This document shows, piece after piece, positions 26,490 to 35,052 of a stretch of DNA of 64,000 nucleotides. The stretch's first letter is position 1; each line of letters begins with the position of its first letter. A program made the position numbers and the translations under genes. This DNA comes from Ruegeria sp. ANG-S4 (lineage in GTDB: Bacteria; Pseudomonadota; Alphaproteobacteria; Rhodobacterales; Rhodobacteraceae): NCBI RefSeq assembly GCF_000814005.1, contig NZ_JWLK01000004.1, forward strand, positions 248,001 through 312,000, in the 5' to 3' direction. The notes under the pieces were generated by a model. That model did no database searches and was not told the origin of the DNA. It worked only from the letters and a program-made list of their open reading frames with translations.

Positions 26490-27887
26490 CTAGGACGCAG
26501 CTTTCATTAGCCCCTGGGCGATGATGTCGTCCTGCGCTTCGTCCAGCGACTTGTGAATGCGGACAAACATTTCGTCGATATCCGCTGGTGTCAGGATCAA
26601 CGGCGGTGAGATGATCATGCGATCCCCGACGTGACGCATAATCAGGTTATTGGCAAAACAACGGTCCCGGCACACATACCCGACCGTACCCGGCTCCGAT
26701 GCGAATTTGGCGCGGCTGGCCTTGTCCGGGGTCAGGGCAATTGAAGCCATCATGCCCACGATTTTTGCCTCACCGACCAGAGGGTGATCGACCAAAGCCT
26801 CCCATTTCTTTTTCAAATAGGGGGCTGCCACGTCGCGGACGTGATCGACGATCCTTTCTTCTTCCAGAATACGCAGGTTTTCCAACGCCACCGCCGCAGC
26901 AACCGGATGTCCTGAATAGGTGTAGCCGTGGTTGAATTCGGTGCGCCCGATAACCTCGGCGATCTCGTCGTTTACAATCGATCCGCCGATCGGCGCGTAA
27001 CCGGAACTGAGCCCCTTGGCGATGGTCATGATCTGCGGTTTGATGCCCACGGTTTGCGACCCGAACCAATTGCCGGTTCGACCAAAGCCGCAGATCACCT
27101 CATCCGCGATCAGAAGAATATTGTACTTGTCGCAAATCCGTTGAATCTCGGGCCAGTAGGTATCGGGTGCGACAATCACGCCGCCAGCGCCCTGAACCGG
27201 TTCTGCAATAAACGCGGCCACACGGTCTTCACCCAACTCCTGAATCGCATCTTCCAATTCACGGGCACGGGCCAATCCGAATTCCTCGGGTGTCATGAAC
27301 CCGCCTTCGGCCCACCAGTTCGGCTGGTTGATATGGTGGATGTCCGGAATTGGTATGCCACCTTGAGCATGCATCCCGGCCATCCCGCCCAAAGAGGCCG
27401 AACCAACAGAAGACCCATGATAAGCGTTTTTGCGACTGATGATGATGTTCTTGTTGGGATGACCTTTTTCGGCCCAGTACGTGCGCACTAGACGAATGTT
27501 GGTATCGTTCGCCTCGGACCCGCCAGCAGCGAAAAAGACATTGTTCAGATCGCCGGGCGCCAGTTCTGCCAGCTTTGCAGCCAGCGCGATGGCGGGTACA
27601 TGGGTCGTTTTGAAGAAGGTGTTGTAATAGGGCAGTTCGCGCATCTGGCGCGCGGCAGCCTCGGCCAGTTCGTCGCGGCCATACCCGATATTGACGCACC
27701 AAAGACCTGCCATCGCGTCGAGTATTTTTTCGCCCTCGCTGTCGGTCAGGTAAACGCCTTTTGCGCGGGTAATGACACGCGCGCCTTCTTGTCCCAACGA
27801 TCCGTTTGCGGAAAACGGGTGCATGTGATGTGCCGCATCCAGCGCCTGCAATTCGGCTGTCGGCATATGATTGGTGATGGCAGACAT
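26490..27887 (-). CDS. Class III aminotransferase, putrescine/polyamine type
   Basis: PLP-dependent omega-aminotransferase of 465 residues. The Schiff-base lysine is K291 in MTIAKGLSSGYAPIGG, the cofactor aspartate is in IADEVICGFGRTG (D262), and the glycine-serine motif AAGGSEAND binds phosphate. It resembles SpuC-type putrescine-pyruvate aminotransferases and beta-alanine-type relatives. The polyamine uptake genes and a shared TGATCAAAT box make a polyamine substrate likely, but this is inference. It is transcribed in the same direction as the GntR gene, 76 bases downstream, with its own candidate operator 40 bases before the ATG. Confidence 0.85.
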   Translation of the reverse strand: MSAITNHMPTAELQALDAAHHMHPFSANGSLGQEGARVITRAKGVYLTDSEGEKILDAMAGLWCVNIGYGRDELAEAAARQMRELPYYNTFFKTTHVPAIALAAKLAELAPGDLNNVFFAAGGSEANDTNIRLVRTYWAEKGHPNKNIIISRKNAYHGSSVGSASLGGMAGMHAQGGIPIPDIHHINQPNWWAEGGFMTPEEFGLARARELEDAIQELGEDRVAAFIAEPVQGAGGVIVAPDTYWPEIQRICDKYNILLIADEVICGFGRTGNWFGSQTVGIKPQIMTIAKGLSSGYAPIGGSIVNDEIAEVIGRTEFNHGYTYSGHPVAAAVALENLRILEEERIVDHVRDVAAPYLKKKWEALVDHPLVGEAKIVGMMASIALTPDKASRAKFASEPGTVGYVCRDRCFANNLIMRHVGDRMIISPPLILTPADIDEMFVRIHKSLDEAQDDIIAQGLMKAAS

Positions 27888-27926
27888 CAGAGACCCTCCT
27901 GCAAAAAGCGGTTGGTGGCTAGAATA

Positions 27927-27935
27927 TGATCAAAT
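27927..27935. promoter_or_regulatory. TGATCAAAT box before the aminotransferase gene
   Basis: TGATCAAAT occurs 40 bases upstream of the aminotransferase start and matches the core of two longer repeats near the GntR and binding-protein genes. It is probably a site for the adjacent GntR regulator. Confidence 0.5.
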
Positions 27936-27963
27936 TATTTGCTGTCAATTGAGTCGCGATACC

Positions 27964-28647
27964 CTAGGGCTGAGACAACGAACCGGTGATCAGCTCCATG
28001 CCCTGTTCAATGTCTTGTACAGTCGCCAAAGCTGCCGCTTCGGCGTCCTTCGCACGCAAGGCTGAAATGATATCCTTGTGGCGGTCCGGCAGGTTTTGCG
28101 TTCCGAATCGCCCGCAAACGACCCGCAGTGATGGTCCGAATCGCAGCCACAACCGTTCGGCGAGATCAAACAGGATCGGAGCCTCGGCATGAGCGTACAG
28201 CGTTTCATGAAAGGCGTGATTCAGCCGCAGGTAACCGCCGACATCTCCGTCCGCAATCGTGCGGTCGAGCATCTGGTCAATCTTTTCGATCTGATCAATT
28301 TCCTTTGGCGACAGGTTGGCAGCGGCGCGTCTGGAAAGTTCTGATTCTACTGACTTTCTTGCAAATATGACCTGTTCGACATCGGCGTCGGAAAGCAATG
28401 GAACACTGACCCGGCGGTTGCCCTGAAACACCAGCGCGCCATCGGAAATAAGCCGGCGGATCGCCTCGCGCACAGGGGTCATGCCAGCCTCAAGTGATCC
28501 TGTCAGACCCTGTATCGTGACAGCCTGACCCGGCACGAGGTCTCCGAACAGGATTTGCGCCTTCAGCGTTTGATAAACCTGCGCATGCGCCGGGCGCTTG
28601 TCAGTCTCTGTCAGAGATGTCGTCGCCTTATTTTTGATCAAATCCAA
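27964..28647 (-). CDS. GntR-family (FadR/FCD subgroup) regulator
   Basis: Transcription factor of 227 residues. The N-terminal winged helix (HAQVYQTLKAQILFGDLVPG to GMTPVREAIRRLISDG) is typical of GntR. The C-terminal FCD ligand domain has the helical metal-binding layout, including RLNHAFHETLY and RHKDIISALRAKDAEAA. The start appears to be TTG at 28647, with no ATG available upstream of the conserved domain. The first codons overlap one TTGATCAAATCCAAA repeat, so it probably represses itself. Flanking polyamine genes are the likely regulon. Confidence 0.88.
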   Translation of the reverse strand: MDLIKNKATTSLTETDKRPAHAQVYQTLKAQILFGDLVPGQAVTIQGLTGSLEAGMTPVREAIRRLISDGALVFQGNRRVSVPLLSDADVEQVIFARKSVESELSRRAAANLSPKEIDQIEKIDQMLDRTIADGDVGGYLRLNHAFHETLYAHAEAPILFDLAERLWLRFGPSLRVVCGRFGTQNLPDRHKDIISALRAKDAEAAALATVQDIEQGMELITGSLSQP

Positions 28648-28648
28648 A
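28634..28648. promoter_or_regulatory. Candidate GntR operator, copy 1
   Basis: TTGATCAAATCCAAA, identical to the copy exactly 100 bases away at 28734-28748. It contains the palindrome TTGATCAA. This copy covers the first codons of the GntR gene. Confidence 0.65.
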
Positions 28649-28733
28649 CAGTTCGCCCCGGTTTCGGTGGTCCTCGCTTGTCAGGTGCCGGACCTCATGA
28701 AACCATAGCCGGGATCGGCGAGAAACGCAAAAC

Positions 28734-28748
28734 TTGATCAAATCCAAA
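28734..28748. promoter_or_regulatory. Candidate GntR operator, copy 2
   Basis: TTGATCAAATCCAAA, 40 bases upstream of the binding-protein start. The two identical copies bracket the divergent promoter region, as expected for shared control of the regulator and the uptake operon. Confidence 0.65.
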
Positions 28749-28787
28749 AAACGGGGAAAATACCCGCATGCTGACAGGGAGAAAAAA

Positions 28788-29873
28788 ATGAAACTGAAAA
28801 TGCTGACGATGACAGCGGTCGTCGCACTGGGGGCTTCGGCGGCGTTCGCCGAAGAGGTGCGCGTCTATAACTGGTCTGACTACATCGACGAAGATCTGCT
28901 GAAAAAGTTTGAAGAAGAAACCGGACTGACGTTGATCTACGACGTGTTCGACAGCAACGAGGTGCTGGAGACTAAGATGCTGGCCGGCGGGTCGGGCTAT
29001 GACGTGGTCGTACCGACCGGAACATTCTTGCAGCGACAGATTCAGGCAGGTGCCTTTCAGGAGTTGGATAAGGCCAAGTTGGCAAACTCGGGAAACCTCT
29101 GGGACGTCATTCAGGATCGCACGTCGGGCTATGACCCGAACAATGCCTATTCGATCAACTACATGTGGGGAACAACGGGGCTGGGCGTAAACGTAGCCAA
29201 AGTCAAAGAAGTTCTCGGGGATGATGTGGCGCTGAACAGCATGGATCTGGTGCTAAAGCCGGAAAACATGGAAAAGCTTTCGTCCTGTGGCGTTCATTTC
29301 CTGGACGCACCGACCGAGATCATTCCCATGACGTTGCAATACATCGGCGAAGATCCGGACAGCCACGACAAAGATGTCATCGCGAAGACCGAAGAAATTC
29401 TGACCGCTGTGCGCCCGCACATCCAAAAATTCCACAGCTCGGAATACATCAACGCGCTGGCAAATGGGGACATCTGTGTCGCGGTCGGTTGGTCCGGGGA
29501 CATTCTGCAAGCGCGTGATCGGGCCGCTGAGGCCGACAACGGTGTCGAGATTGAGTACCACCCATTTGCCGAAGGCTCGTTGATGTGGTTCGACCAGATG
29601 GCGATACCAGTTGACGCGCCGAACCCGGAAGGTGCGCACAAGTTTCTGGATTTCATTCTGGACGCCAACAACATGGCCGCCGCGTCGAACTACGTCTACT
29701 ACGCCAATGGCAACAAAGCCTCGCAAGAGTTTCTGGAAGAGGACGTAATTGGCGATCCGGCAATTTATCCGGATGAAACGACCATGCAGAACCTCTATAT
29801 CACGACGCCGTACCCGGCGAAAACTCAGCGCGTTGTGACCCGTCTTTGGACCAAGATCAAATCAGGCACCTGA
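28788..29873 (+). CDS. Polyamine ABC transporter substrate-binding protein (PotF/PotD-like)
   Basis: Periplasmic binding protein of 361 residues. The signal peptide ends at SAAFA (about residue 20). The mature start EEVRVYNWSDYIDEDLLKKF and the GYDVVVPTG segment are hallmarks of spermidine/putrescine-binding proteins. The ATG at 28788 has AGGGAG upstream. It is first in a five-gene operon with ATPase, two permeases and an FAD oxidoreductase. Ligand choice among putrescine, spermidine and related amines cannot be read by eye. Confidence 0.92.
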   Translation: MKLKMLTMTAVVALGASAAFAEEVRVYNWSDYIDEDLLKKFEEETGLTLIYDVFDSNEVLETKMLAGGSGYDVVVPTGTFLQRQIQAGAFQELDKAKLANSGNLWDVIQDRTSGYDPNNAYSINYMWGTTGLGVNVAKVKEVLGDDVALNSMDLVLKPENMEKLSSCGVHFLDAPTEIIPMTLQYIGEDPDSHDKDVIAKTEEILTAVRPHIQKFHSSEYINALANGDICVAVGWSGDILQARDRAAEADNGVEIEYHPFAEGSLMWFDQMAIPVDAPNPEGAHKFLDFILDANNMAAASNYVYYANGNKASQEFLEEDVIGDPAIYPDETTMQNLYITTPYPAKTQRVVTRLWTKIKSGT

Positions 29874-29887
29874 TCTGAACGACTTGC

Positions 29888-29910
29888 GCAAGGCGGACCG
29901 TCCGCCTTGC
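29888..29910 (+). repeat. Perfect inverted repeat between binding-protein and ATPase genes
   Basis: GCAAGGCGGA (29888-29897) and TCCGCCTTGC (29901-29910) form a ten-base perfect stem around CCG. No T-run follows. It lies just after the binding-protein stop and is likely to raise its expression over the downstream genes by mRNA stabilisation or attenuation. Confidence 0.75.
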
Positions 29911-29945
29911 GTCACTTCAATCCAGACCGACATACGGGGGCTGAT

Positions 29946-31073
29946 TTGAACTCGACTGTTTTTGCGCCGTGGGAAGATCCGCAGGCGAAACCTCTGATCC
30001 AGTTCCGGAATGTTACCAAACGGTTTGGAGATTTCACTGCCATCGACAACTTGTCTCTGGACATTTTCGAACGTGAATTTTTTGCCCTTCTTGGCCCATC
30101 GGGCTGTGGCAAGACGACGATGATGCGAATGCTGGCGGGGTTTGAAACGCCAACCGAGGGACACATCATGTTGGGCGGTCAGGACATCGACCCGATCCCA
30201 CCCAACAAACGGGCGGTGAACATGATGTTTCAGTCATACGCCCTGTTTCCGCATCTCAGCATTTGGGAAAACATCGCTTTCGGGCTGCGCAGGGACAACA
30301 TGCCCAAACCCGAACTTGACGCGCGGGTCGAAGAGATGCTGCGACTGACCCGGCTTGAGCAGTTCGCCCGCCGTAAACCTCATCAGATCTCCGGTGGTCA
30401 GCGGCAACGGGTGGCCCTTGCCCGATCGCTCGCCAAGGCGCCAAAGCTGTTGTTGCTGGACGAACCGCTGGGTGCACTGGACAAGAAACTGCGACAAGAC
30501 ACGCAGTTTGAACTGATGGATATTCAGGAAAAGACCGGCACCACTTTTGTGATCGTGACTCATGACCAGGAAGAAGCCATGACCGTCGCCAGCCGGGTCG
30601 CGGTGATGGATCAGGGAAAGTTGATGCAGGTGGCAACGCCCGACCGTATCTACGAGAACCCGGCCTCGGTCTACGTCGCCGACTTTATCGGAGATGTGAA
30701 CATCATAAAGGGCCGCGCCTCGGCACAGGGGGACGAAACCTACCGGATTGACTGGGCCGAAGGGCAGGCGCCGATCACGGCGACCTCGCTGGCGGGGTTC
30801 GAAAATGGCCAGACATGCCATTTGGCGATAAGGCCTGAAAAGGTGACGATTTCGGCGGAACGGCCGGTTGATGCGGTTAATGCGATACAGGGCAAAGTGC
30901 ACGACATCGCCTACCTGGGGAACCTTTCCACCTATCACGTCCAATTGCCTGACGGCACGATCATAAAGGCACAATCGGCCAACACCCGGCGAATCTCGCG
31001 CCGATCTTTCACATGGGAAGACCCGGTCTGGTTGTCATGGACAGCCACGGCTGCGGTTCTGCTGGCAAGCTGA
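29946..31073 (+). CDS. Polyamine ABC transporter ATPase (PotA/PotG-like)
   Basis: ATP-binding subunit of 375 residues. It has Walker A GPSGCGKTT, signature ISGGQRQR, Walker B LLLLDEPLG and H-loop VTHDQEEA, all canonical. A TOBE-type C-terminal domain follows from about residue 250. The start is probably TTG at 29946 (MNSTVFAPW), which has GGGGG six bases upstream. A TTG at 29907 lies inside the intergenic stem and is less likely. The stop overlaps the ATG of the first permease by one base. Confidence 0.9.
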   Translation: MNSTVFAPWEDPQAKPLIQFRNVTKRFGDFTAIDNLSLDIFEREFFALLGPSGCGKTTMMRMLAGFETPTEGHIMLGGQDIDPIPPNKRAVNMMFQSYALFPHLSIWENIAFGLRRDNMPKPELDARVEEMLRLTRLEQFARRKPHQISGGQRQRVALARSLAKAPKLLLLDEPLGALDKKLRQDTQFELMDIQEKTGTTFVIVTHDQEEAMTVASRVAVMDQGKLMQVATPDRIYENPASVYVADFIGDVNIIKGRASAQGDETYRIDWAEGQAPITATSLAGFENGQTCHLAIRPEKVTISAERPVDAVNAIQGKVHDIAYLGNLSTYHVQLPDGTIIKAQSANTRRISRRSFTWEDPVWLSWTATAAVLLAS

Positions 31074-31963
31074 TGCGTCGCGCCCTGCTGATCGCCGTTC
31101 CGTATGTCTGGCTACTGGCGCTGTTTCTGGTGCCGTTCTTCATCGTTCTCAAAATCTCGCTCTCGGACACGGAACTGGCCATTCCACCCTATACGCCGAC
31201 GCTGGACCTGTCGCAGGGCTGGGCCGGGATCAAGGGCTTCTTCAGCCAGCTGGATTTCGAAAACTATGTCTGGTTGACCGAGGATGACCTCTATTGGAAA
31301 GCCTACCTGTCCAGCGTCAAAATCGCTTTGATCTCGACCTTCCTGACCCTGATTGTGGGTTATCCCATCGCCTATGGCATGGCGCGCGCGCCGGAAGAAT
31401 GGCGCCCGACCTTGATGATGCTGGTCATTTTGCCGTTCTGGACTTCGTTTCTGATCCGAGTCTATGCGTGGATGGGAATTCTCTCGAACGAAGGTTACCT
31501 GAACCAAATTCTGCTTTGGACGGGCATAATCTCGACACCGTTGACGATCCTGAACACGCAATCGGCGGTCTATATCGGAATCGTCTACACCTATCTTCCA
31601 TTCATGATCCTGCCCGTTTACTCCGCGCTCGAGCGGATGGACGGATCCCTGATCGAAGCGGCCGAGGATCTTGGATGCTCGCGCTTTCAGGCGTTCTGGC
31701 TGGTGACAGTGCCGCTGTCCAAACCCGGCATCATAGCGGGCTGTTTCCTCGTGATGATTCCGGTCATCGGCGAGTTTGTCATCCCGTCACTGCTGGGCGG
31801 GTCCGGTACGCTTATGATTGGCAAAGTGTTGTGGGAAGAGTTCTTCTCGAACCGCGACTGGCCGGTCGCAAGTGCCGTGGCCGTTGTCTTGCTACTGATA
31901 CTTGTGATTCCGATCGTGCTGTTCCAGCGCAATCAGCAGAAACAGACGGAGGCTGACCAATGA
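31073..31963 (+). CDS. Polyamine ABC transporter permease (PotB/PotH-like)
   Basis: Inner-membrane permease of 296 residues with about six transmembrane helices and the EAA loop EAAEDLGCS followed by RFQAFWLVTVP. It has the long periplasmic stretch after the first helix that is typical of PotB/PotH. The ATG at 31073 overlaps the ATPase stop (TGATG); an upstream ATG at 31037 is possible but would lie within the ATPase gene. It is coupled to the second permease by a four-base overlap. Confidence 0.9.
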   Translation: MRRALLIAVPYVWLLALFLVPFFIVLKISLSDTELAIPPYTPTLDLSQGWAGIKGFFSQLDFENYVWLTEDDLYWKAYLSSVKIALISTFLTLIVGYPIAYGMARAPEEWRPTLMMLVILPFWTSFLIRVYAWMGILSNEGYLNQILLWTGIISTPLTILNTQSAVYIGIVYTYLPFMILPVYSALERMDGSLIEAAEDLGCSRFQAFWLVTVPLSKPGIIAGCFLVMIPVIGEFVIPSLLGGSGTLMIGKVLWEEFFSNRDWPVASAVAVVLLLILVIPIVLFQRNQQKQTEADQ

Positions 31964-32778
31964 ACAGGCTCAGCTGGTTCAACGCGGTTTCGCTGACACT
32001 GGGATTTGCGTTCCTTTACATCCCGATGATCATTCTGATCATCTTCAGCTTCAACGAAAGCAAGCTGGTCACGGTTTGGGCCGGGTTTTCAACAAAGTGG
32101 TACGGTGAGCTGGTGCAGAACCAGGCGTTCCTTGACGCGGCATGGGTGACGGTGCGGGTTGCCGTCTTTTCATCGACGCTGGCAACGATTCTGGGCACGG
32201 CGGCGGCTTACGTATTGGTGCGCGGTGGCCGGTTCTTTGGCCGCACCCTGTTTTCCGGGATGATTTACGCGCCGCTGGTCATGCCCGAAGTCATCACGGG
32301 CCTTTCGCTGTTGCTGCTCTTTATCGGAATCGGCCTGGACCGGGGTATCCTGACGATCGTTCTGGCGCATACCACCTTTTCCATGTGTTTCGTTTCGGTC
32401 GTCGTGTCATCGCGGCTGGTGACTTTTGATCGTTCACTGGAAGAGGCCGCGCTGGATCTTGGATGCTCACCTGCCCAGGCCTTTCGCCTTGTAACACTGC
32501 CAATCATCGCGCCTGCCGTGATCTCGGGATGGCTGCTGGCCTTTACCTTGTCGTTGGACGATCTGGTGATTGCGTCTTTCACCTCGGGTCCGTCCTCGAC
32601 CACGTTGCCGATCAAGATTTTCTCGGCCGTGCGGCTGGGTGTCAGTCCCGAGATCAACGCTTTGTCGACGTTGATGATTGCCGTTGTAACGGTCGGTGTG
32701 ATCACCGCCTCTTTGGTGACCAAGCGCGCGATGATGCGGCAACGTCAGGATGAATTGGCTGCTGTCCGCGCGGAATGA
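31960..32778 (+). CDS. Polyamine ABC transporter permease (PotC/PotI-like)
   Basis: Second permease of 272 residues with six predicted transmembrane segments and the EAA loop EAALDLGCSPAQAFRLVTLP. It pairs with the preceding permease. Its start overlaps the previous stop by four bases, and its own stop overlaps the oxidoreductase start by four bases, so the enzyme is probably made together with the transporter. Confidence 0.9.
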   Translation: MNRLSWFNAVSLTLGFAFLYIPMIILIIFSFNESKLVTVWAGFSTKWYGELVQNQAFLDAAWVTVRVAVFSSTLATILGTAAAYVLVRGGRFFGRTLFSGMIYAPLVMPEVITGLSLLLLFIGIGLDRGILTIVLAHTTFSMCFVSVVVSSRLVTFDRSLEEAALDLGCSPAQAFRLVTLPIIAPAVISGWLLAFTLSLDDLVIASFTSGPSSTTLPIKIFSAVRLGVSPEINALSTLMIAVVTVGVITASLVTKRAMMRQRQDELAAVRAE

Positions 32779-34076
32779 GGCGAATTTTTCCCGACTACAC
32801 CTATGGTCCGGACCCCCGCACCAACTGTTGGTGGGACGAGACCATCGCGGCACCCGATTGGCCGGTGCAAAGCGGTCAACAGGATGTCGACGTTGCGATC
32901 CTTGGCGGTGGGTTTACTGGCCTTTCTGCGGCGCTGAACCTGGCAGAGAATGGAGCGCAGGTTGCTGTGCTTGAGGCGGAAGCCCCCGGATGGGGGGCTT
33001 CGGGCAGAAATGGCGGTTTTTGTTGTGTGGGCGGGTCTAAACTGGACCATATAACGCTTGTTCGACGGTATGGCGAAGACGCAGCGGATGCCTACGCACG
33101 GGCGGAGGTCGAGGCCGTTGGCTTGGTATCAGATCTGCTGGCCCGATATCAGATTGACGCAGATACGCATTCACAGGGCGAAACGGTTCTGGCACATTCG
33201 CCGCGCGCTATGAAAAAACTGCGTGAAAACGCGGATGAAAACGGGGCGCTGCATGAGGTTGGTGACCTCCCGGCGCTGGGTTTGAATGGTAAGTTCTTTG
33301 GCGGATACACGACGCCTGTTGGCTTTGGGCTGAATCCCAGAAAACTGTTGTTTGGCCTTGCCGCCGCGGCGCGGGCTTCAGGTGCCCACGTATTCGGGCG
33401 CAGCGCCGTCACGCAGGTTCGGCGTCTCTCAAACCGGTTCGAACTGCAGACGCGCAATGGTTTGGTTCATGCGAAACAAGTTCTGATCTGCACAAACGGC
33501 TACTCTAGCGAGGACCTGCCGCCGTGGCTCGCAACCCGCTACATGCCCGCGCAGTCCACGGTTTTGGTAACGCGCCCATTGCAACAGACGGAATTGCGGG
33601 CGCAAGGCTGGACATCGGATCAGATGTGCTATGACACGCGCAATCTGCTGCATTATTTTCGCCTGATGCCCGACAAACGGTTTCTGTTCGGTATGCGCGG
33701 AGGGTTGCGGTCCTCTCCCACGGCAGAGGCCCGCATTCGTCGCACGGTTCAGCGAAACTTCCGGCGCATGTTCCCGGCATGGTCACAGGTCGAAGTGACC
33801 CATTGCTGGTCGGGCCTTGTCTGTCTTGCCCGAAATCTGGTGCCCTTCGCGGGTCCGATACCGGATCAGCCCGGTCTGTTCGCGGGTTTCGCTTATCACG
33901 GCAATGGTATTGCCATGGGTACTTATTGTGGTCGGGCGCTTGCCCGTCTCGCTATGGGGCAACCGTCTGATGTGCCCATTCCCATTTCTACCACCCCGGG
34001 GCGCATTCCATTGGGCCGGTGGCGCAGGCTGCTTATGCCGCCCGCCTATGCCCTGTTGGCAATGGCTGACTTTTGA
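32775..34076 (+). CDS. FAD-dependent amine oxidoreductase (DAO / PuuB-like)
   Basis: Flavoenzyme of 433 residues. After a 37-residue start comes the dinucleotide-binding motif DVAILGGGFTGLSAALNLAE, then GWGASGRNGGF and a C-terminal LFAGFAYHGNGIAMG FAD-contact segment, as in D-amino-acid-oxidase-type and gamma-glutamylputrescine oxidase proteins. Coupling to the polyamine transporter suggests oxidation of imported or glutamylated putrescine, but no glutamylputrescine synthetase is in the window. It ends five bases from a convergent kinase gene. Confidence 0.87.
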   Translation: MRRIFPDYTYGPDPRTNCWWDETIAAPDWPVQSGQQDVDVAILGGGFTGLSAALNLAENGAQVAVLEAEAPGWGASGRNGGFCCVGGSKLDHITLVRRYGEDAADAYARAEVEAVGLVSDLLARYQIDADTHSQGETVLAHSPRAMKKLRENADENGALHEVGDLPALGLNGKFFGGYTTPVGFGLNPRKLLFGLAAAARASGAHVFGRSAVTQVRRLSNRFELQTRNGLVHAKQVLICTNGYSSEDLPPWLATRYMPAQSTVLVTRPLQQTELRAQGWTSDQMCYDTRNLLHYFRLMPDKRFLFGMRGGLRSSPTAEARIRRTVQRNFRRMFPAWSQVEVTHCWSGLVCLARNLVPFAGPIPDQPGLFAGFAYHGNGIAMGTYCGRALARLAMGQPSDVPIPISTTPGRIPLGRWRRLLMPPAYALLAMADF

Positions 34077-34080
34077 CCTG

Positions 34081-35052
34081 CTACAGCGTGGCCAGTTCCA
34101 GTTCCACTCCGGCGGCGTAATCCGGCGCACCGTTTTCGGATCGCCACAAGCAATATGCTGCCATGCGCCACGCGTACCAAGGCTGCAAAGCCAGATAACG
34201 ATTTGTAATTTCGGTATCTTCGTATGCCGTTAAAAAGCGCTGGATCTCGGATTGTGACAAGGGCGAGCCGCGATAGATGTGTTGCATGGCGGGTGACAGG
34301 AACAACGCCAGATCCTCGCAAGGGTCGCCAAAACTTGGGCACTGCCAGTCGATCAGCGTCAACCCCGTAGTATCCACCAGTATGTTTCCCGGTACCGGAT
34401 CACCGTGGACAAGGCTTAACTTTTTGGTCGGGTCCACATGAATGTCGGGTTTCCGCGCATTCAAGAATTCGGCGAAATCTGAATGACAATCGTCCAAAAT
34501 GCTTTGCCCGTTTCTTGCCAGATCATCGCTGCCGTTGCATCCATTTGGGGCGTCGACGTTGACGGACAGGCCGTGCAGTTTACGCAGCAATTTGGCAACG
34601 CTGTCCGCCTGTGATCGCCACGGGGCACCGGGTGCATGGTCATATAACACCCAATGTGCGTTTTCGAACGAGCCCGAGGCTCTGAGTTTGGGCGCGAAGC
34701 CTGCCTCATTGAGTGCGCGCAAACACGCAGCCTCAAGCGTCGCGTCATTGCGAAACAGCGGGTTTTTGAAGGCTGTGTCATATAGCTTCAATACCGAGCT
34801 GCACGTCTCGTCCAGGACTTTCCAGACCTGATTTGTGCGTCCCCCGTACAAGGTTTCGAAACGCACGCTCGGCTGGGTATGGCCCAGAACTCTCAGGTGA
34901 CTTACGAGTTCGGGAGGTGGGAGTATCGGGTCGGTCAGAGCGGCACCAGAACTTGCAGGCGAATCGAAGGTTGCTAAGACTTGGACCGCCCTGCTGTTCA
35001 GATCAAGCGCCCTTGCGAACCTGTCGGACCGAGTCGGCTGAAACAATTGCAC
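34081..35052 (-). CDS. Aminoglycoside/choline kinase-like phosphotransferase
   Basis: Kinase-fold protein of 323 residues in the APH family. The catalytic loop is LVHGDPVPGNILVD and the metal-binding motif is LTLIDWQCPSFGDP. The likely substrate is choline, ethanolamine or another small alcohol; resistance function is not implied. The apparent GTG at 35052 overlaps the end of flgD by 50 bases. A TTG at 35046 is the only other early choice. The overlap implies readthrough from the flagellar genes, although no flagellar role is apparent. Confidence 0.75.
   Translation of the reverse strand: MQLFQPTRSDRFARALDLNSRAVQVLATFDSPASSGAALTDPILPPPELVSHLRVLGHTQPSVRFETLYGGRTNQVWKVLDETCSSVLKLYDTAFKNPLFRNDATLEAACLRALNEAGFAPKLRASGSFENAHWVLYDHAPGAPWRSQADSVAKLLRKLHGLSVNVDAPNGCNGSDDLARNGQSILDDCHSDFAEFLNARKPDIHVDPTKKLSLVHGDPVPGNILVDTTGLTLIDWQCPSFGDPCEDLALFLSPAMQHIYRGSPLSQSEIQRFLTAYEDTEITNRYLALQPWYAWRMAAYCLWRSENGAPDYAAGVELELATL

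Noticed and set aside
34081..35052. Aminoglycoside resistance gene
   Set aside because: The APH fold is shared by choline, ethanolamine and other small-molecule kinases; the chromosomal flagellar context gives no reason to infer resistance.
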